NCBI GenBank assembly: GCA_026693065.1
Contig: JAPLNA010000227.1
Coordinates: 6,985-45,065 of the forward strand
Reading direction: 5' to 3'
Length of the DNA: 38,081 nt
Origin: Planctomycetota bacterium
Lineage (GTDB): Bacteria > Planctomycetota > Phycisphaerae > SM23-33
This document shows positions 9,010 to 16,999 of the stretch, piece by piece. Each line of letters begins with the position of its first letter. The first letter of the stretch is position 1. The position numbers and the translations under genes were made by a program. The notes beneath the pieces are model-generated. The model saw only the letters and a program-made list of their open reading frames with translations, was not told the origin of the DNA and searched no databases.

Positions 9010-10997
9010 GGGGCAGGTTCCTTCTGCTGGCGGATCAGGGTTTGGGCGGGGCGCTTGGCGACGGTGAAGGTGGCGGCGACGGAGCCCTCGACGACGTAGG
9101 GCGTCGGCAGGGATCGCACCAGCGAACGAGTGAAGGGGCGGGCTTCGAAGGGGCGGGCCTCGTTGATCGCCCCGGCGACGCTGGGGGGCAACTGGGGCGG
9201 TTCCGCCTGGCGAAGGGCCAGCCCGGTCTCCGGCAGCGGCAAACGGAGGAAGAGATCCCCGTTGGACCGACCGGCGGCTCGGCGGAGGGCGGCGACCAAC
9301 TGCGGCAGCGACTGGGGCACGTAGAGGTGCGGGCTCTCCCGCATGTCCGTGTGGAGTGAGTCGCCCGCGTCGCAGGCCGTCAGGGTGTATTGGCCCTCGG
9401 GCAGGTCCGGGGGCAGCTCGAACGAAACGTCCATGCTGACTTTCGGGCGGCGGGTGGGGCGGATCGTCGCGTGGCCGGTGATCGTCTCGCCCGGGCGGTA
9501 GATCTGCCCGTCCAGGCGGAGGTCCTCGATCAATCCGGTGATGTCGCCGTCGGCGATCTCGAGGTCCATCCGGATGCCGCGGATCCGCGGCGGGCGGGCG
9601 AAGCGGTTCCGCATCACCAGGTGGATCGGGGTGGTGGCATCATCGATCACCATGGCCAGCTTGGGTCCGCTGAGCAGATTCGAGGCCTCATACGTCCCCA
9701 GGTCCGTCCCCAGGTCGATCGCCAGCGTGTACTTCGCGTGACTGAACTCCTGGGGCATTCTCGAACCGGCGATGGCCTGGGAGAGCAGCATCTCCAGGAT
9801 CATCGGCGTCAGCCGCGTCTGCTGACAGAGGTCGAAATGAAAGGTCTGAACGCGTTGACGGCCGGTCCAGGCGACCCGAACGGTCATGGGAATGGTGGGG
9901 GCGGTCTGTCCGATCCGCCCGGCCACGCCCGTGCCTTCGTCCCGCCGGAGCGTGCCGGCGATGGCCAGGGTCGAGCCGAGTTTGAAACTCTCGCCAATGC
10001 CGGGAATGACCGTGTGGATGTAGGCCGTCCCCATCGGCAGCTTCAGGTCGCCCTGGCGGAAGAACGGATGCCCGAAGGCCAGCACGTGATTACCGACGAC
10101 GTCGGTGACGGTTCCGATGGCCGACAGGTCCATGTCTCCGCTGGCCAGGCAGACGCTGACGGCGGCGCCGGGGACGAGACGGACGTCCTGGAGGGCCTTG
10201 GCCTGGGTGGCGGTGACGGCGCCGGCCTGGAGGGGCACGAAGCCCAGCGGGGCGAGGATTTCCGAGGCCCTGGTCAAGGCCCCCTCGTCCAGCCCGGTGG
10301 TCGACAGGGGGGTTCGCAGGGGCATGAGCCGGGCCAGGGGCGCCGTCGCGGGCGCCTCCGCCCGCCAGGGCCTGGCCGCGGGAGAGGCCGACATCGCCGT
10401 GGCCAGCTCGTCCGTCCCCGGGTCGAAGGCCGGCCCGTCGGACTCGACGATCGCCGGCACCGCCCGCGTCGTCGGGGCCGTGCTCGGACCAGCCGGGGCG
10501 GTGATCTCGCTCAGCACGTCTTCGATCGCCAGCATCTGGGTGATCGGTTGAATGCCGCAGATGGGGTCCTTGCTGCCGTTCCACCCATAGGCGACGGCCC
10601 CGATGAGCTTGCTCTTGCCGTCGGCGGGGTCGACGACGTACACCGGCGAGCCGCTCATGCCCGCCACGACGCCCGAATGCTCCAGCCCCTGTCCGCTCAG
10701 CCGCGCCAGGATCACGTCGGCGTGGGGGCCCCACTTGCCCATGACGGAAATAATCTCGGCGTCAAAGCGGACGATGTCCGTACCGGCCATGACGGTCAGC
10801 CCGTAGCCCTTCATGCCGCGGCGGACCTTGGCGTGGTGGAGGTATCGGTCAGAGGCCTCGACGTATCGTCGGGCCTGGTCGAGGAGTACGTCGTCGCTCG
10901 GGGCGGGGGCGGAGGCCGGCGGCGAGTCGGCGAAAACGCCCGCGACCAGACCCGTCAGCAACAGGCACGCGCCCAGGACAGCAACTCGGGGTTTCAT
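9006..10997 (-). CDS. SpoIVB/S55 peptidase domain protein, exported (663 aa)
   Basis: The N-terminal signal peptide (residues ~1-23, ending near VFADS) is followed by the S55 region. RGMKGYGLTV (60-69) is followed by GMSGSPVYV (113-121), which carries the presumed nucleophilic serine. GAVAYGWNGSKDPICGIQPI and AFGHPFF (His about residue 310) follow. In Bacillus SpoIVB this serine protease domain signals across the forespore membrane. Planctomycetes are not known to form such spores, so here it is probably an envelope protease or a sensor using the fold. The C-terminal ~250 residues contain beta-sandwich-like segments and may bind protein partners. The overlap with the downstream propeller gene suggests a protease-substrate or protease-adaptor pair. 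A linker contains the lineage-typical APTTRA motif. Confidence 0.8.
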   Translation of the reverse strand: MKPRVAVLGACLLLTGLVAGVFADSPPASAPAPSDDVLLDQARRYVEASDRYLHHAKVRRGMKGYGLTVMAGTDIVRFDAEIISVMGKWGPHADVILARLSGQGLEHSGVVAGMSGSPVYVVDPADGKSKLIGAVAYGWNGSKDPICGIQPITQMLAIEDVLSEITAPAGPSTAPTTRAVPAIVESDGPAFDPGTDELATAMSASPAARPWRAEAPATAPLARLMPLRTPLSTTGLDEGALTRASEILAPLGFVPLQAGAVTATQAKALQDVRLVPGAAVSVCLASGDMDLSAIGTVTDVVGNHVLAFGHPFFRQGDLKLPMGTAYIHTVIPGIGESFKLGSTLAIAGTLRRDEGTGVAGRIGQTAPTIPMTVRVAWTGRQRVQTFHFDLCQQTRLTPMILEMLLSQAIAGSRMPQEFSHAKYTLAIDLGTDLGTYEASNLLSGPKLAMVIDDATTPIHLVMRNRFARPPRIRGIRMDLEIADGDITGLIEDLRLDGQIYRPGETITGHATIRPTRRPKVSMDVSFELPPDLPEGQYTLTACDAGDSLHTDMRESPHLYVPQSLPQLVAALRRAAGRSNGDLFLRLPLPETGLALRQAEPPQLPPSVAGAINEARPFEARPFTRSLVRSLPTPYVVEGSVAATFTVAKRPAQTLIRQQKEPAP

Positions 10998-11050
10998 GGC
11001 ACCTCCACAGGCCGCCGGGGAGTGTTTCCGGGGCCCCTGTGCACCAGAAG

Positions 11051-11080
11051 ATCATAGGTAGCCGAAGGCAAAACGCACAA
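11051..11080 (-). promoter_or_regulatory. Candidate sigma-70 promoter for the S55/propeller operon
   Basis: Read on the minus strand, TTGTGC (11080-11075), an 18-base spacer and TATGAT (11056-11051) precede the ATG at 10997 by about 54 bases. The -10 is good and the -35 is weak. Confidence 0.4.
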
Positions 11081-11556
11081 GCAAAATCGCCGAACGCCCC
11101 CGCGCCGGGCGTGTCCGCCCGTTAAAAGAGTTGGCGGCAGGTTGGCGTGGGGAGACCAACCTGCCGCCGGTCGACGGGTGGGGGAGCCCCGTCGTCTGTG
11201 TGGGCGCACCAGTATAGGCCTCACGGGCGATTTCTACTGTGTCGGGAAAAAAATCCCGCCGGCCGACGCCCCCGGGGCAATTCCCGCTGCCGTGGGTGGT
11301 CTTTGCCCGGGCCGGTGCGTAGAATACCAATGCCCCAGTGGTGAGTAGAGCGGCCCGATGGAAGATGGTTTCAAGACCCTGGCTCAGCCAGGTCGCTCCT
11401 CTCCGCTGGGGCATTCGTTTGTACGGAGCATCCGCGGCGGAGGGTTGTTGGACCGTGCCGGTTACTCTCGTTCGGCTTGGGTTTTGTGCCCGGGCGGACC
11501 GATAGAAGAATACCGGCCCGCCCCTGTCAGGGCCGTCCGATGAAGGAGTCCAGGCA
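11081..11556. other. Divergent intergenic region, no supported gene
   Basis: About 480 bases between the S55 operon promoter and the lipoprotein gene. Besides the 13-bp hairpin it holds AATGCCCCAG (11329-11338) paired at a distance with CTGGGGCATT (11406-11415). These enclose the small palindrome CTGGCTCAGCCAG. It also holds two related stretches containing GCCCGGGC followed by a (T)AGAATACC-like element (around 11306-11327 and 11487-11513). Short frames here show no coding character. A 5' leader or small structured RNA is possible. Confidence 0.4.
11133..11168. other. Perfect 13-bp hairpin in the divergent intergenic region
   Basis: GGCGGCAGGTTGG (11133-11145) pairs with CCAACCTGCCGCC (11156-11168) around a 10-base loop. 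It sits upstream of the minus-strand S55 operon and far upstream of the plus-strand lipoprotein gene. No T-run follows on either strand, so a protein-binding or RNA-structure role is more likely than termination. Confidence 0.6.
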
Positions 11557-12012
11557 ATGACATACCGACCCGTGCTGGCGCTGTTGGTGCTGGGGGGCGT
11601 GGCTCTCGCCGGTTGCGACGCCAAGCCCGAACCTGTCCACCTGACGCTGTTCCACCAGATGAAAGTGATCGGGGTGGCCCCGGGCGACCAGGCGGAGGTC
11701 GCCGCCGCCCTCGCCAACGAAAACACCCGGGCCGAGTACCTCCACCGCCTGCAAATGCTCATCGACCACTACAGCCGCGTGGGCAACCGGGACCGGCTGG
11801 ACTGGGCCCGCCGCGAGCAGAAGAACGTCGAGGAGGCCCAGTGGTTCACGTGGGCGGGCATTCCCGCGGCGACGGTCCCCTCCGGCGGGGCCGGCAACGA
11901 CGAGCGATGGCTCGTCGAACGCGTCGTCCAGGCCCGCAACGCCTACACCCGCGCGGTGACCGGGTTGATGCGCAAGGCCAGGCGGAATGAACCCGGCCAC
12001 GCCTGGCTCTAG
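11557..12012 (+). CDS. Lipoprotein, 5' part of a disrupted lipoprotein/TPR gene (151 aa)
   Basis: ATG 11557 has AAGGAG eight bases upstream. The N-terminus is a lipoprotein signal with lipobox VALAGC (Cys about residue 20). Residues ~45-130 are helical, with YLHRLQMLIDHYSRVGNRDRL and NEERWLVERVVQARNAY-like content. The last ~15 residues are read across a stretch that on the opposite strand encodes part of a cupin fold (11965-12096), so the natural C-terminus has probably been lost. The helical repeat expected next appears to resume at about 12097 in another frame (see the 12162 entry). From memory, planctomycete lipoproteins of this kind join both parts in one chain. I infer a split gene rather than two real ones. 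Confidence 0.6.
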   Translation: MTYRPVLALLVLGGVALAGCDAKPEPVHLTLFHQMKVIGVAPGDQAEVAAALANENTRAEYLHRLQMLIDHYSRVGNRDRLDWARREQKNVEEAQWFTWAGIPAATVPSGGAGNDERWLVERVVQARNAYTRAVTGLMRKARRNEPGHAWL

Positions 12013-12096
12013 GCGAGCGTCCTTGCCTGCGGACGAGATCGTGCCCTGGCCGGAGAGGATGTAGATGAGCTCCTCTTCTACCGGGTGGCTGTAGCG
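11965..12096 (-). pseudogene. Antisense cupin-domain fragment inside the split lipoprotein gene
   Basis: Read on the minus strand from 12096 to 11965, 44 consecutive codons give RYSHPVEEELIYILSGQG, then TISSAGKDARLEPGVAG, then FIPPGLAHQ. This is the core of a cupin_2 barrel: an H-x-H-P-x-x-E-E metal motif, a Y-I-L-x-G-x-G strand, a P-G turn and F-I-P-P-G-x-x-H. There is no start codon or complete domain, and no stop within the conserved stretch. It overlaps the end of the 11557 lipoprotein frame and fills the place where the middle of that gene should be. It is a fragment, not a functional gene. Confidence 0.65.
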
Positions 12097-12161
12097 TCTA
12101 CCGGTCCGGCAAGGCCCTGCCCCTGCTGACGTCGTATTCCAAAGAACGGCAGGCCCTGGCG

Positions 12162-12794
12162 ATGTTCCAGGACCTGATCCGTAAGTACCCCGACAGCCTG
12201 CGGATCGCCATGGCGGCGTTCTACGTCGGCGAGATCTACCGGGAATTCTTCAACGAGAACCTCCGCGCCGTCCGCTGGTACGAGCGGGCCTGGCAGTGGC
12301 AACCGCAGATCAACCTCCCCGCCCGGTTCCAGGCCGCCGTCGTCTACGACCAGAAGCTCCGGGACTACCGCCGGGCCGCCGAACTCTACCGCGAGGTCGT
12401 CAAGGTCGAAACGTTCGACAAGTCCAACGTGAACTACGCCTACCGAAGGCTGAGCGAGTTGGGCGCCCGCGAGACTCCCGCCCCGCCGGCCCCGACGTCG
12501 GCGGTGGCCCCGCGCGTTCCGACGGCCCCCGTAACGCCGCTGGCCCCGCATGCCCCGACGGCACCGGTCACCCCGGCCGCTCCGGCGACCCCGGCGACCT
12601 CCGTCCCGTCGTGGAAGACCGTTCCCCTCCGGACCCAGCCCCCCGCGACCGGCACCGGGCCGATCATCCTGCCCGACCCGTCCACCACGCCGCCCCCGCC
12701 GTCGGACCCGTCCGTCCCCCTGGGGGCGCCCGGCACGGGCGGGGCCGACCCGCTGGCTCCCGCCGAAGGCGTGGGCCCGGCCCAGCGAGATTGA
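12162..12794 (+). CDS. TPR-like protein with Pro/Ala tail, 3' part of the split gene (210 aa)
   Basis: The first ATG in frame is 12162, but the homologous-looking frame begins earlier. From about 12099 it reads YRSGKALPLLTSYSKERQAL without a start. It continues into tetratricopeptide-like helices (MFQDLIRKYPDS, IAMAAFYVGEIYREFFNENLRAVRWYERAW, RRAAELYREVVK). After residue ~105 the chain becomes a Pro/Ala/Thr/Val-rich low-complexity tail of ~100 residues. No ribosome site stands before 12162. With the lipoprotein fragment at 11557-~11965 it probably formed one lipoprotein with TPR repeats, interrupted by the antisense cupin segment. If translated alone it would lack a signal peptide. Confidence 0.5.
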   Translation: MFQDLIRKYPDSLRIAMAAFYVGEIYREFFNENLRAVRWYERAWQWQPQINLPARFQAAVVYDQKLRDYRRAAELYREVVKVETFDKSNVNYAYRRLSELGARETPAPPAPTSAVAPRVPTAPVTPLAPHAPTAPVTPAAPATPATSVPSWKTVPLRTQPPATGTGPIILPDPSTTPPPPSDPSVPLGAPGTGGADPLAPAEGVGPAQRD

Positions 12795-12879
12795 CGCGGC
12801 TTTGCGGGAAGGTTTTTCCCCGCCCCCGCGTTACAATATCATCAGACGCCCGGCCCACAGTCCCGGGCCCGGAGGCCCT

Positions 12880-14394
12880 ATGCCAGCCACTGCCAGGCAA
12901 CTGTCCCTCGTGACGGCCGTGATTCTCGCGGCGGCCTGCCTGGCGCCCGGCGAGCCCTTCGATAACCCCAAGATCCGACCACCCCAAGCCAAGCCCCAAC
13001 GCCGAAGCGGCGGAGAGAGCGCCCCGCCTCTGCCCCTGCCGGCGACGCCGTTGCGGCGGAGCGAGCGGAAGCGTCAGCCCGCCCCCCCGGCCCTGATCGG
13101 CATGATCAACTTCTCCGCCGTCGCCCGCGTCGAGAACGGCCAGCGGGTCAGCGAGGCCTTCCCCACCACCCAGGTCGACATCGAGCACCTCATCCAGTTC
13201 GCCAACAGCCGCCTCGACATCCAGTACCGCTACCTGCCCACCGACCTGCGGGCCTTCTCCTGGAACCCCGAGGAACTGCCCCTCCTCTACGTCACCGGCT
13301 GGACGCCCATGCCCGAACTGTCCGTCGACCAGGCCGACCGACTCCGCCGCTACATCTACGACGGCGGCACGCTCGTCCTGCACGCCCAGTGCGGGCGGAG
13401 CGAGTTCACGGACTCAGCCCGGCGGGAGATCCGCAAGCTCTTCCCCGACCGCCCGCTCAAGCCGCTCGACACCGACTGCCCGCTGTTCTCCGCCTATTTC
13501 AACATCGACAAGATGCAGTTCCGCCGGGACGACAAGCCCCTCCAGGCGATGGAGCCTTACCTGGAGGCCGTCTACGTCGGCTGCCGCCCCGCGGTGATCC
13601 TCTCGCCCATCGACCTGAACTGCACCTGGGACACCGACACGCCCATCCAGGGCGGCACGCTCTACCACCGGGATGACGGGCTCCGCCTGGGCGTCAACCT
13701 GATCGCCCTGACCCTGGCGAACTTCCAATACGCCCGCGCCTTCGGCACGCAAACCGTCTTCCACCAGCAGCAGGCCCCGACGCGCGACCAGCTCGTCCTG
13801 GCCCAGCTCGTCCACAACGGCGACTGGGACCCCACCCCCCACGCCCTCCCGGGCCTGATGAAGTACATCGAAAAGAACACCACCCTCAACGTCCAGTTCA
13901 AGCGACGCACGCTGGCCCTCACCGACCCGGAGATCCTCAAGCACCGCGTGGTCTACATGACCGGGCTCCGCAAGTTCGACGCCACCGACGCCGAGGTCGC
14001 CAACCTTCGCAAGTTCCTCCGCAGCGGCGGGGTGCTCATCGCCGACGCCGCCGCCGGCCAGGCCGGGTTCGACTCCGCCTTCCGTGCCCTCGTCAAACGA
14101 GCCCTCCCCGACGCCGCCGACCTCAAACCCCTCCCCGCCGACAGCCCCCTCTACCAGATGCCCTTCCGCATCGGCCAGGTCCAGTACACCCCCCGCGTCC
14201 TGGCCGAAACGCCAGGCCTCAAAACCCCCGCGCTGGAAGGGGCCTACCTCGACGGCCAGCTCGCCGTCATCTACTCCCGCTACAGCCTCTCGAACGGGTG
14301 GGAGTCCCTGGGCCTGGCCTTCGACCGCGGCTACGAAACCCCCGACGCCCTCCGCCTGGGCGTCAACATCATCGCCCACGCGATGACCCACTGA
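12880..14394 (+). CDS. Exported protein with two tandem DUF4159 domains (504 aa)
   Basis: ATG 12880 follows GGAG at 12871; upstream frame extension runs through the previous gene's tail and is discarded. A signal-like N-terminus (residues ~1-25) is followed by a basic, Pro-rich linker. The first DUF4159 copy (~75-290) includes MINFSAVARVENG, LPLLYVTGWTPM, LRRYIYDGGTLVLHAQCG and LGVNLIALTLANFQYA. A second copy (~305-500) includes LVLAQLVHNGDWDP, VVYMTGLRKF, LRKFLRSGGVLIADAAAG and LGVNIIAHAMTH. The fold is glutamine-amidotransferase-like and usually lacks catalytic residues. In related genomes DUF4159 genes sit with MoxR-ATPase, DUF58 and VWA genes; none is here. It may form an envelope or periplasmic scaffold. 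The biochemical role is unknown. Confidence 0.8.
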   Translation: MPATARQLSLVTAVILAAACLAPGEPFDNPKIRPPQAKPQRRSGGESAPPLPLPATPLRRSERKRQPAPPALIGMINFSAVARVENGQRVSEAFPTTQVDIEHLIQFANSRLDIQYRYLPTDLRAFSWNPEELPLLYVTGWTPMPELSVDQADRLRRYIYDGGTLVLHAQCGRSEFTDSARREIRKLFPDRPLKPLDTDCPLFSAYFNIDKMQFRRDDKPLQAMEPYLEAVYVGCRPAVILSPIDLNCTWDTDTPIQGGTLYHRDDGLRLGVNLIALTLANFQYARAFGTQTVFHQQQAPTRDQLVLAQLVHNGDWDPTPHALPGLMKYIEKNTTLNVQFKRRTLALTDPEILKHRVVYMTGLRKFDATDAEVANLRKFLRSGGVLIADAAAGQAGFDSAFRALVKRALPDAADLKPLPADSPLYQMPFRIGQVQYTPRVLAETPGLKTPALEGAYLDGQLAVIYSRYSLSNGWESLGLAFDRGYETPDALRLGVNIIAHAMTH

Positions 14395-14896
14395 TCGCTC
14401 CGCTCGCTCCATTTCCCCACGAGGTGTCCTTTGAATCGTTCCGGCGTTCCTGTCTTTTCCGCAACCCTCGTCGGCTGAGCCCATTGCATTTTCGCGCCCC
14501 TTCCGGTTCCACGTTTTCGGGACACTCTGCGGACACCTGAAGGACACCTCAGGGACACCTAAAGGACACCTGAAGGACACCTCAAGGACACCTAAGGGGC
14601 ACCTCGCGGACACCAGCGATTCCGCCTTCGCCGGGAAGTAGCCGGTAGCCCGGCGAAGAAACAGATCGCTCGCTTTGCTTCCCAAAGTCATCGTCCTTCT
14701 CTCCCGCGGCCGGAGGCCGCTCCCCACCGGCTACTCCGCCGAAGGCGGACTGGCTACTGGCTACGGGCTACCATCCGTATCCCGCGCGCACCCTGCCATT
14801 CATAATACATGGTAAATCCACAACGTTTTTCCGGCCCAAACGCCCTCGTCCGCCGCGTAAGTCCCGGCCTCATAACGCGCCGATTTTTCTTCAGAA
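14395..14896. other. Non-coding repeat-rich region
   Basis: It contains the 11-bp minisatellite, the 9-bp-stem hairpin at 14627-14657, and the palindrome TCCGCCGAAGGCGGA at 14735-14749 (identical copy at 17289-17303). It also contains repeated GGCTAC/GTAGCC words around 14640-14772. GC content falls after 14780. I see no gene in it. Confidence 0.5.
14520..14618. repeat. 11-bp minisatellite, nine units
   Basis: Nine consecutive 11-bp units of the form GGACACCTnnn run without a break: endings TGC (first unit degenerate), GAA, CAG, AAA, GAA, CAA, AAG, CGC and GCG. Units 2-4 and 5-7 form a 33-bp higher-order repeat (GAA-CAG-AAA and GAA-CAA-AAG). The first and the last two units are degenerate. 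It is followed immediately by a hairpin, TTCGCCGGG (14627-14635) with CCCGGCGAA (14649-14657). Confidence 0.85.
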
Positions 14897-15103
14897 TTAT
14901 TTCGCGTGCGCACGTAGTGGCTCGCCCAATCGACCCACAACCGGTGGTGTGCTCGCCGCCTGTTTCCCAAGGGCCGCTTCGATGTCTTTGACGAGTTGTT
15001 TGGGCTTGACGGCGGAGCGGAAGCGGGCCAGGAGTTTGCCGTCCCGGCCTAGGAGGAACTTCTCGAAGTTCCATTTGACCAGCCCTTTGTCGGCGATGGC
15101 CGC
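14897..15103 (-). pseudogene. Glutathione peroxidase C-terminal remnant
   Basis: The minus strand from 15103 to the TAA at 14897-14899 reads AIADKGLVKWNFEKFLLG, then RDGKLLARFRSAVKPKQL, then VKDIEAALGKQA and a short tail. The V/I-K-W-N-F-x-K-F-L-x-x-R-D-G-K block and the final D-I-E-A-A-L are the last third of thioredoxin-fold glutathione peroxidases. The selenocysteine/cysteine and glutamine catalytic parts are missing. Upstream lies a 10-bp inverted repeat (15101-15110 with 15135-15144), then the stop of the PEP-CTERM gene. It has no start and must be a remnant. Confidence 0.7.
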
Positions 15104-15144
15104 CCGATCCGGCGCGGGCCATGCAACCGCCGGGGGATCGGGCG
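15101..15144. repeat. Inverted repeat between gpx remnant and PEP-CTERM gene
   Basis: CGCCCGATCC (15101-15110) and GGATCGGGCG (15135-15144) are perfect 10-bp inverted arms with a 24-base loop. The repeat lies just downstream of the PEP-CTERM stop and exactly where the gpx remnant begins. It could act as a 3' hairpin for the minus-strand transcript or be a palindromic repeat element. Confidence 0.55.
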
Positions 15145-15172
15145 GACGATAGTCCCGTCCCGTTCTGACCGA

Positions 15173-15991
15173 CTACCGCCGACGACGAAGGACCGCCAGC
15201 CCTCCCAGGGCCAGCAGGGAGAGCGTGGCCGGTTCGGGGACGACGGCCACGATCTTGATGTTGTCCAGCGTCATGGGTGCATACGGCCCGCCGCCAGGCA
15301 CATCGGCGGGCCAATTGTCGTAGGAGGCGCCGTAGAATCTGAAGGTGTTGATCCCGCGGGGGTCGGTGATGTCGAATGACTCGGAAGCAACCCCGCCCAT
15401 GAGGTTCTTCGTGGTTCCGCCGACGACAGGGGTATACGACGCGGTCCAGGTCACGGTAATCCCACTCAGAGTCAGACCGATCACGTAATGGTAATCCCCG
15501 CGGCAATTGTCGCTGGTAAGATTCTGTGTGCTCTGATCAAATGCCGTACCATTGAGCGTGGTAAGGAACAAATTGGGAGAGTGGTACGGCCCCATTTCCC
15601 ATCCGCCTCGCGACGTCACGCTCCCGGCCGAGGCCGTTCCCCACCCAAATGTGGGATCTGCCTGGAATCCGCTTATGCTGTCGAACTCGATCCTGGCCTC
15701 GGCGTTGCCGTGGCTGAAGAGGCTGGGGAAGTCGAGCAATGCCTGCTGGAAGCCTGCATTCACGGTCGTCTCGACCCGCCCGTTCTGAATGGTGGGGGCA
15801 GGCTGGATGGTGCCGCCGGAGATCCGGCTATACCAACCAGCAACGGCCGTCAGCAATGTCCCGTTGGCATAGCTGTTGAAGTTCTCCTGATACAGGACAA
15901 TGTCCGTCGCCCAGCCGGACGAGGCGAAGAAGAATACGACGCTCGCTCCCAGGATTACCGTAGTTGCTGAAAGGACCGCTCGTGCCTTCAT
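15173..15991 (-). CDS. PEP-CTERM exported protein (272 aa)
   Basis: The start chosen is ATG 15991 with AAAGGAG just upstream; the longer frame has no signal peptide at its beginning. The N-terminus is a signal sequence (basic MKAR, hydrophobic core VILGASVVFFFASSGWA). The middle is a beta-rich jelly-roll-like region of laminin-G/concanavalin type, with YQENFNSYANGTLL, ARIEFDSISGF, DYHYVIGLTLSGITVTWTAS and MTLDNIKIVAV. The C-terminus VPEPATLSLLALGGLAVLRRRR is a textbook PEP-CTERM sorting tag: PEP motif, hydrophobic helix, Arg cluster. It would be processed by exosortase and attached to the cell surface or matrix. GC content is lower than in neighbouring genes. It is monocistronic. Confidence 0.88.
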   Translation of the reverse strand: MKARAVLSATTVILGASVVFFFASSGWATDIVLYQENFNSYANGTLLTAVAGWYSRISGGTIQPAPTIQNGRVETTVNAGFQQALLDFPSLFSHGNAEARIEFDSISGFQADPTFGWGTASAGSVTSRGGWEMGPYHSPNLFLTTLNGTAFDQSTQNLTSDNCRGDYHYVIGLTLSGITVTWTASYTPVVGGTTKNLMGGVASESFDITDPRGINTFRFYGASYDNWPADVPGGGPYAPMTLDNIKIVAVVPEPATLSLLALGGLAVLRRRR

Positions 15992-16571
15992 GTTGTTGCT
16001 CCTTTCGCGATTGGCTTCGGCAAGATCTGTGTCCTGCACCACTGGGTCATGGCTCAACACGAACCCCCCGCGCGGCGTTGGCTGCGCGAAGGACAGCACA
16101 AAACGACGGGAAACAAACCCTGGAGGTAGGGCACCAGGCAGAAGGTACGAGCGAGCGATACTCGCTCTGCCTGCCCTCACGCCGGCGGCTCAGCCGGGTT
16201 CTGTCAAAAGGGCCGCCGTGCCACAGACGGCGACCAGAGCATGAATAGTAATCTACCACGGTTTGCCGGTTCTGTCAGCAGGAAAACCGAAAAACACATC
16301 CATTTCATAGGGTAAGGTGACTACCGTATGTTTCCTTCGCGGCTCTGCGGGCCGTTGCGCGATTGCCCGCACCGAGTGACTCCCAATATGAACCGGAGCC
16401 GCAGTGCGTGGGGCCGATTGCGTTTCATCCCCAGGCCCGTTTCGTGGTGTCATCCCGGATCACCCGCCGACGTGACGCGGCGAACCCGGGCTTGGGAAGT
16501 CAGGAATCGCACGGGCCTCCGGGCGGGCGTATGATGGGTTGGCGGCCGGCGCTGGCGAGGGCCGCGGAAAG
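15992..16571. other. Intergenic region, nothing recognised
   Basis: About 580 bases upstream of the PEP-CTERM gene and of the VOC remnant. Short frames on both strands lack ribosome sites and protein-like composition. A TATGAT (about 16526) could be a -10 for the VOC gene. I see no RNA gene or repeat. Confidence 0.4.
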
Positions 16572-16999
16572 GTGAATGGCTTGCAGGTCCAACCGTATCT
16601 GTTCTTTGACGGCTGTTGCGAAGAGGTGATCGAGTTCTACCGCCACAACCTCGGGCTGAGGTGACGATACTTATGCGGTACAAGGACAACCCCGAGCCCG
16701 GGTCCTCCGGCCCGCACGGTTCGGGCGAGAAGGTTATGTACGCCAGCCTGCGGATCGGGAATTCCACGGTGCTGGTCTCCGACGGCGAGTGCCTGGGCCG
16801 GCCGAGCTTCCAGGGGTTTTCCCTCTCTCTCACGGTCGCCAGCGATCCAGAGGCCCGTCGGATCTTCAAGGCCCTGGGCGAGGGCGGGCAGGTTCGGATG
16901 CCGATGGCCAAGACGTTCTTCTCCCCGGCGTTCGGCATGGTCACTGACCGCTTCGGCGTGTTCTGGATGATCTATTTGGCGGAGCGAGGGCCGGAATAG
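16572..16999 (+). pseudogene. VOC/PhnB-like glyoxalase-fold gene with a frameshift
   Basis: From GTG 16572 the frame reads VNGLQVQPYLFFDGCCEEV, then IEFYRHNLGL, the first beta-alpha unit of PhnB-like VOC proteins. It then stops at TGA 16662-16664. One frame over, from 16658, the rest of the domain follows: EVTILMRYKDNPEP, HGSGEKVMYASLRIGN, STVLVSDG, GGQVRMPMAKTFFSPAFG, then MVTDRFGVFWMIYLA. The junction HNLGL/EVT is what one unbroken chain would have. A single missing base near 16655 therefore explains the break. Intact, it would be ~142 residues, the normal size for this family. It is either a pseudogene or a sequencing error. Confidence 0.8.

Noticed and set aside
11142-11543. Short plus-strand frames between the S55 operon and the lipoprotein gene
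   Set aside because: They lie in a hairpin region, lack ribosome sites and have no recognisable sequence.
14520-14618. CRISPR-like array
   Set aside because: The 11-bp units are contiguous without spacers, and no cas gene is present.
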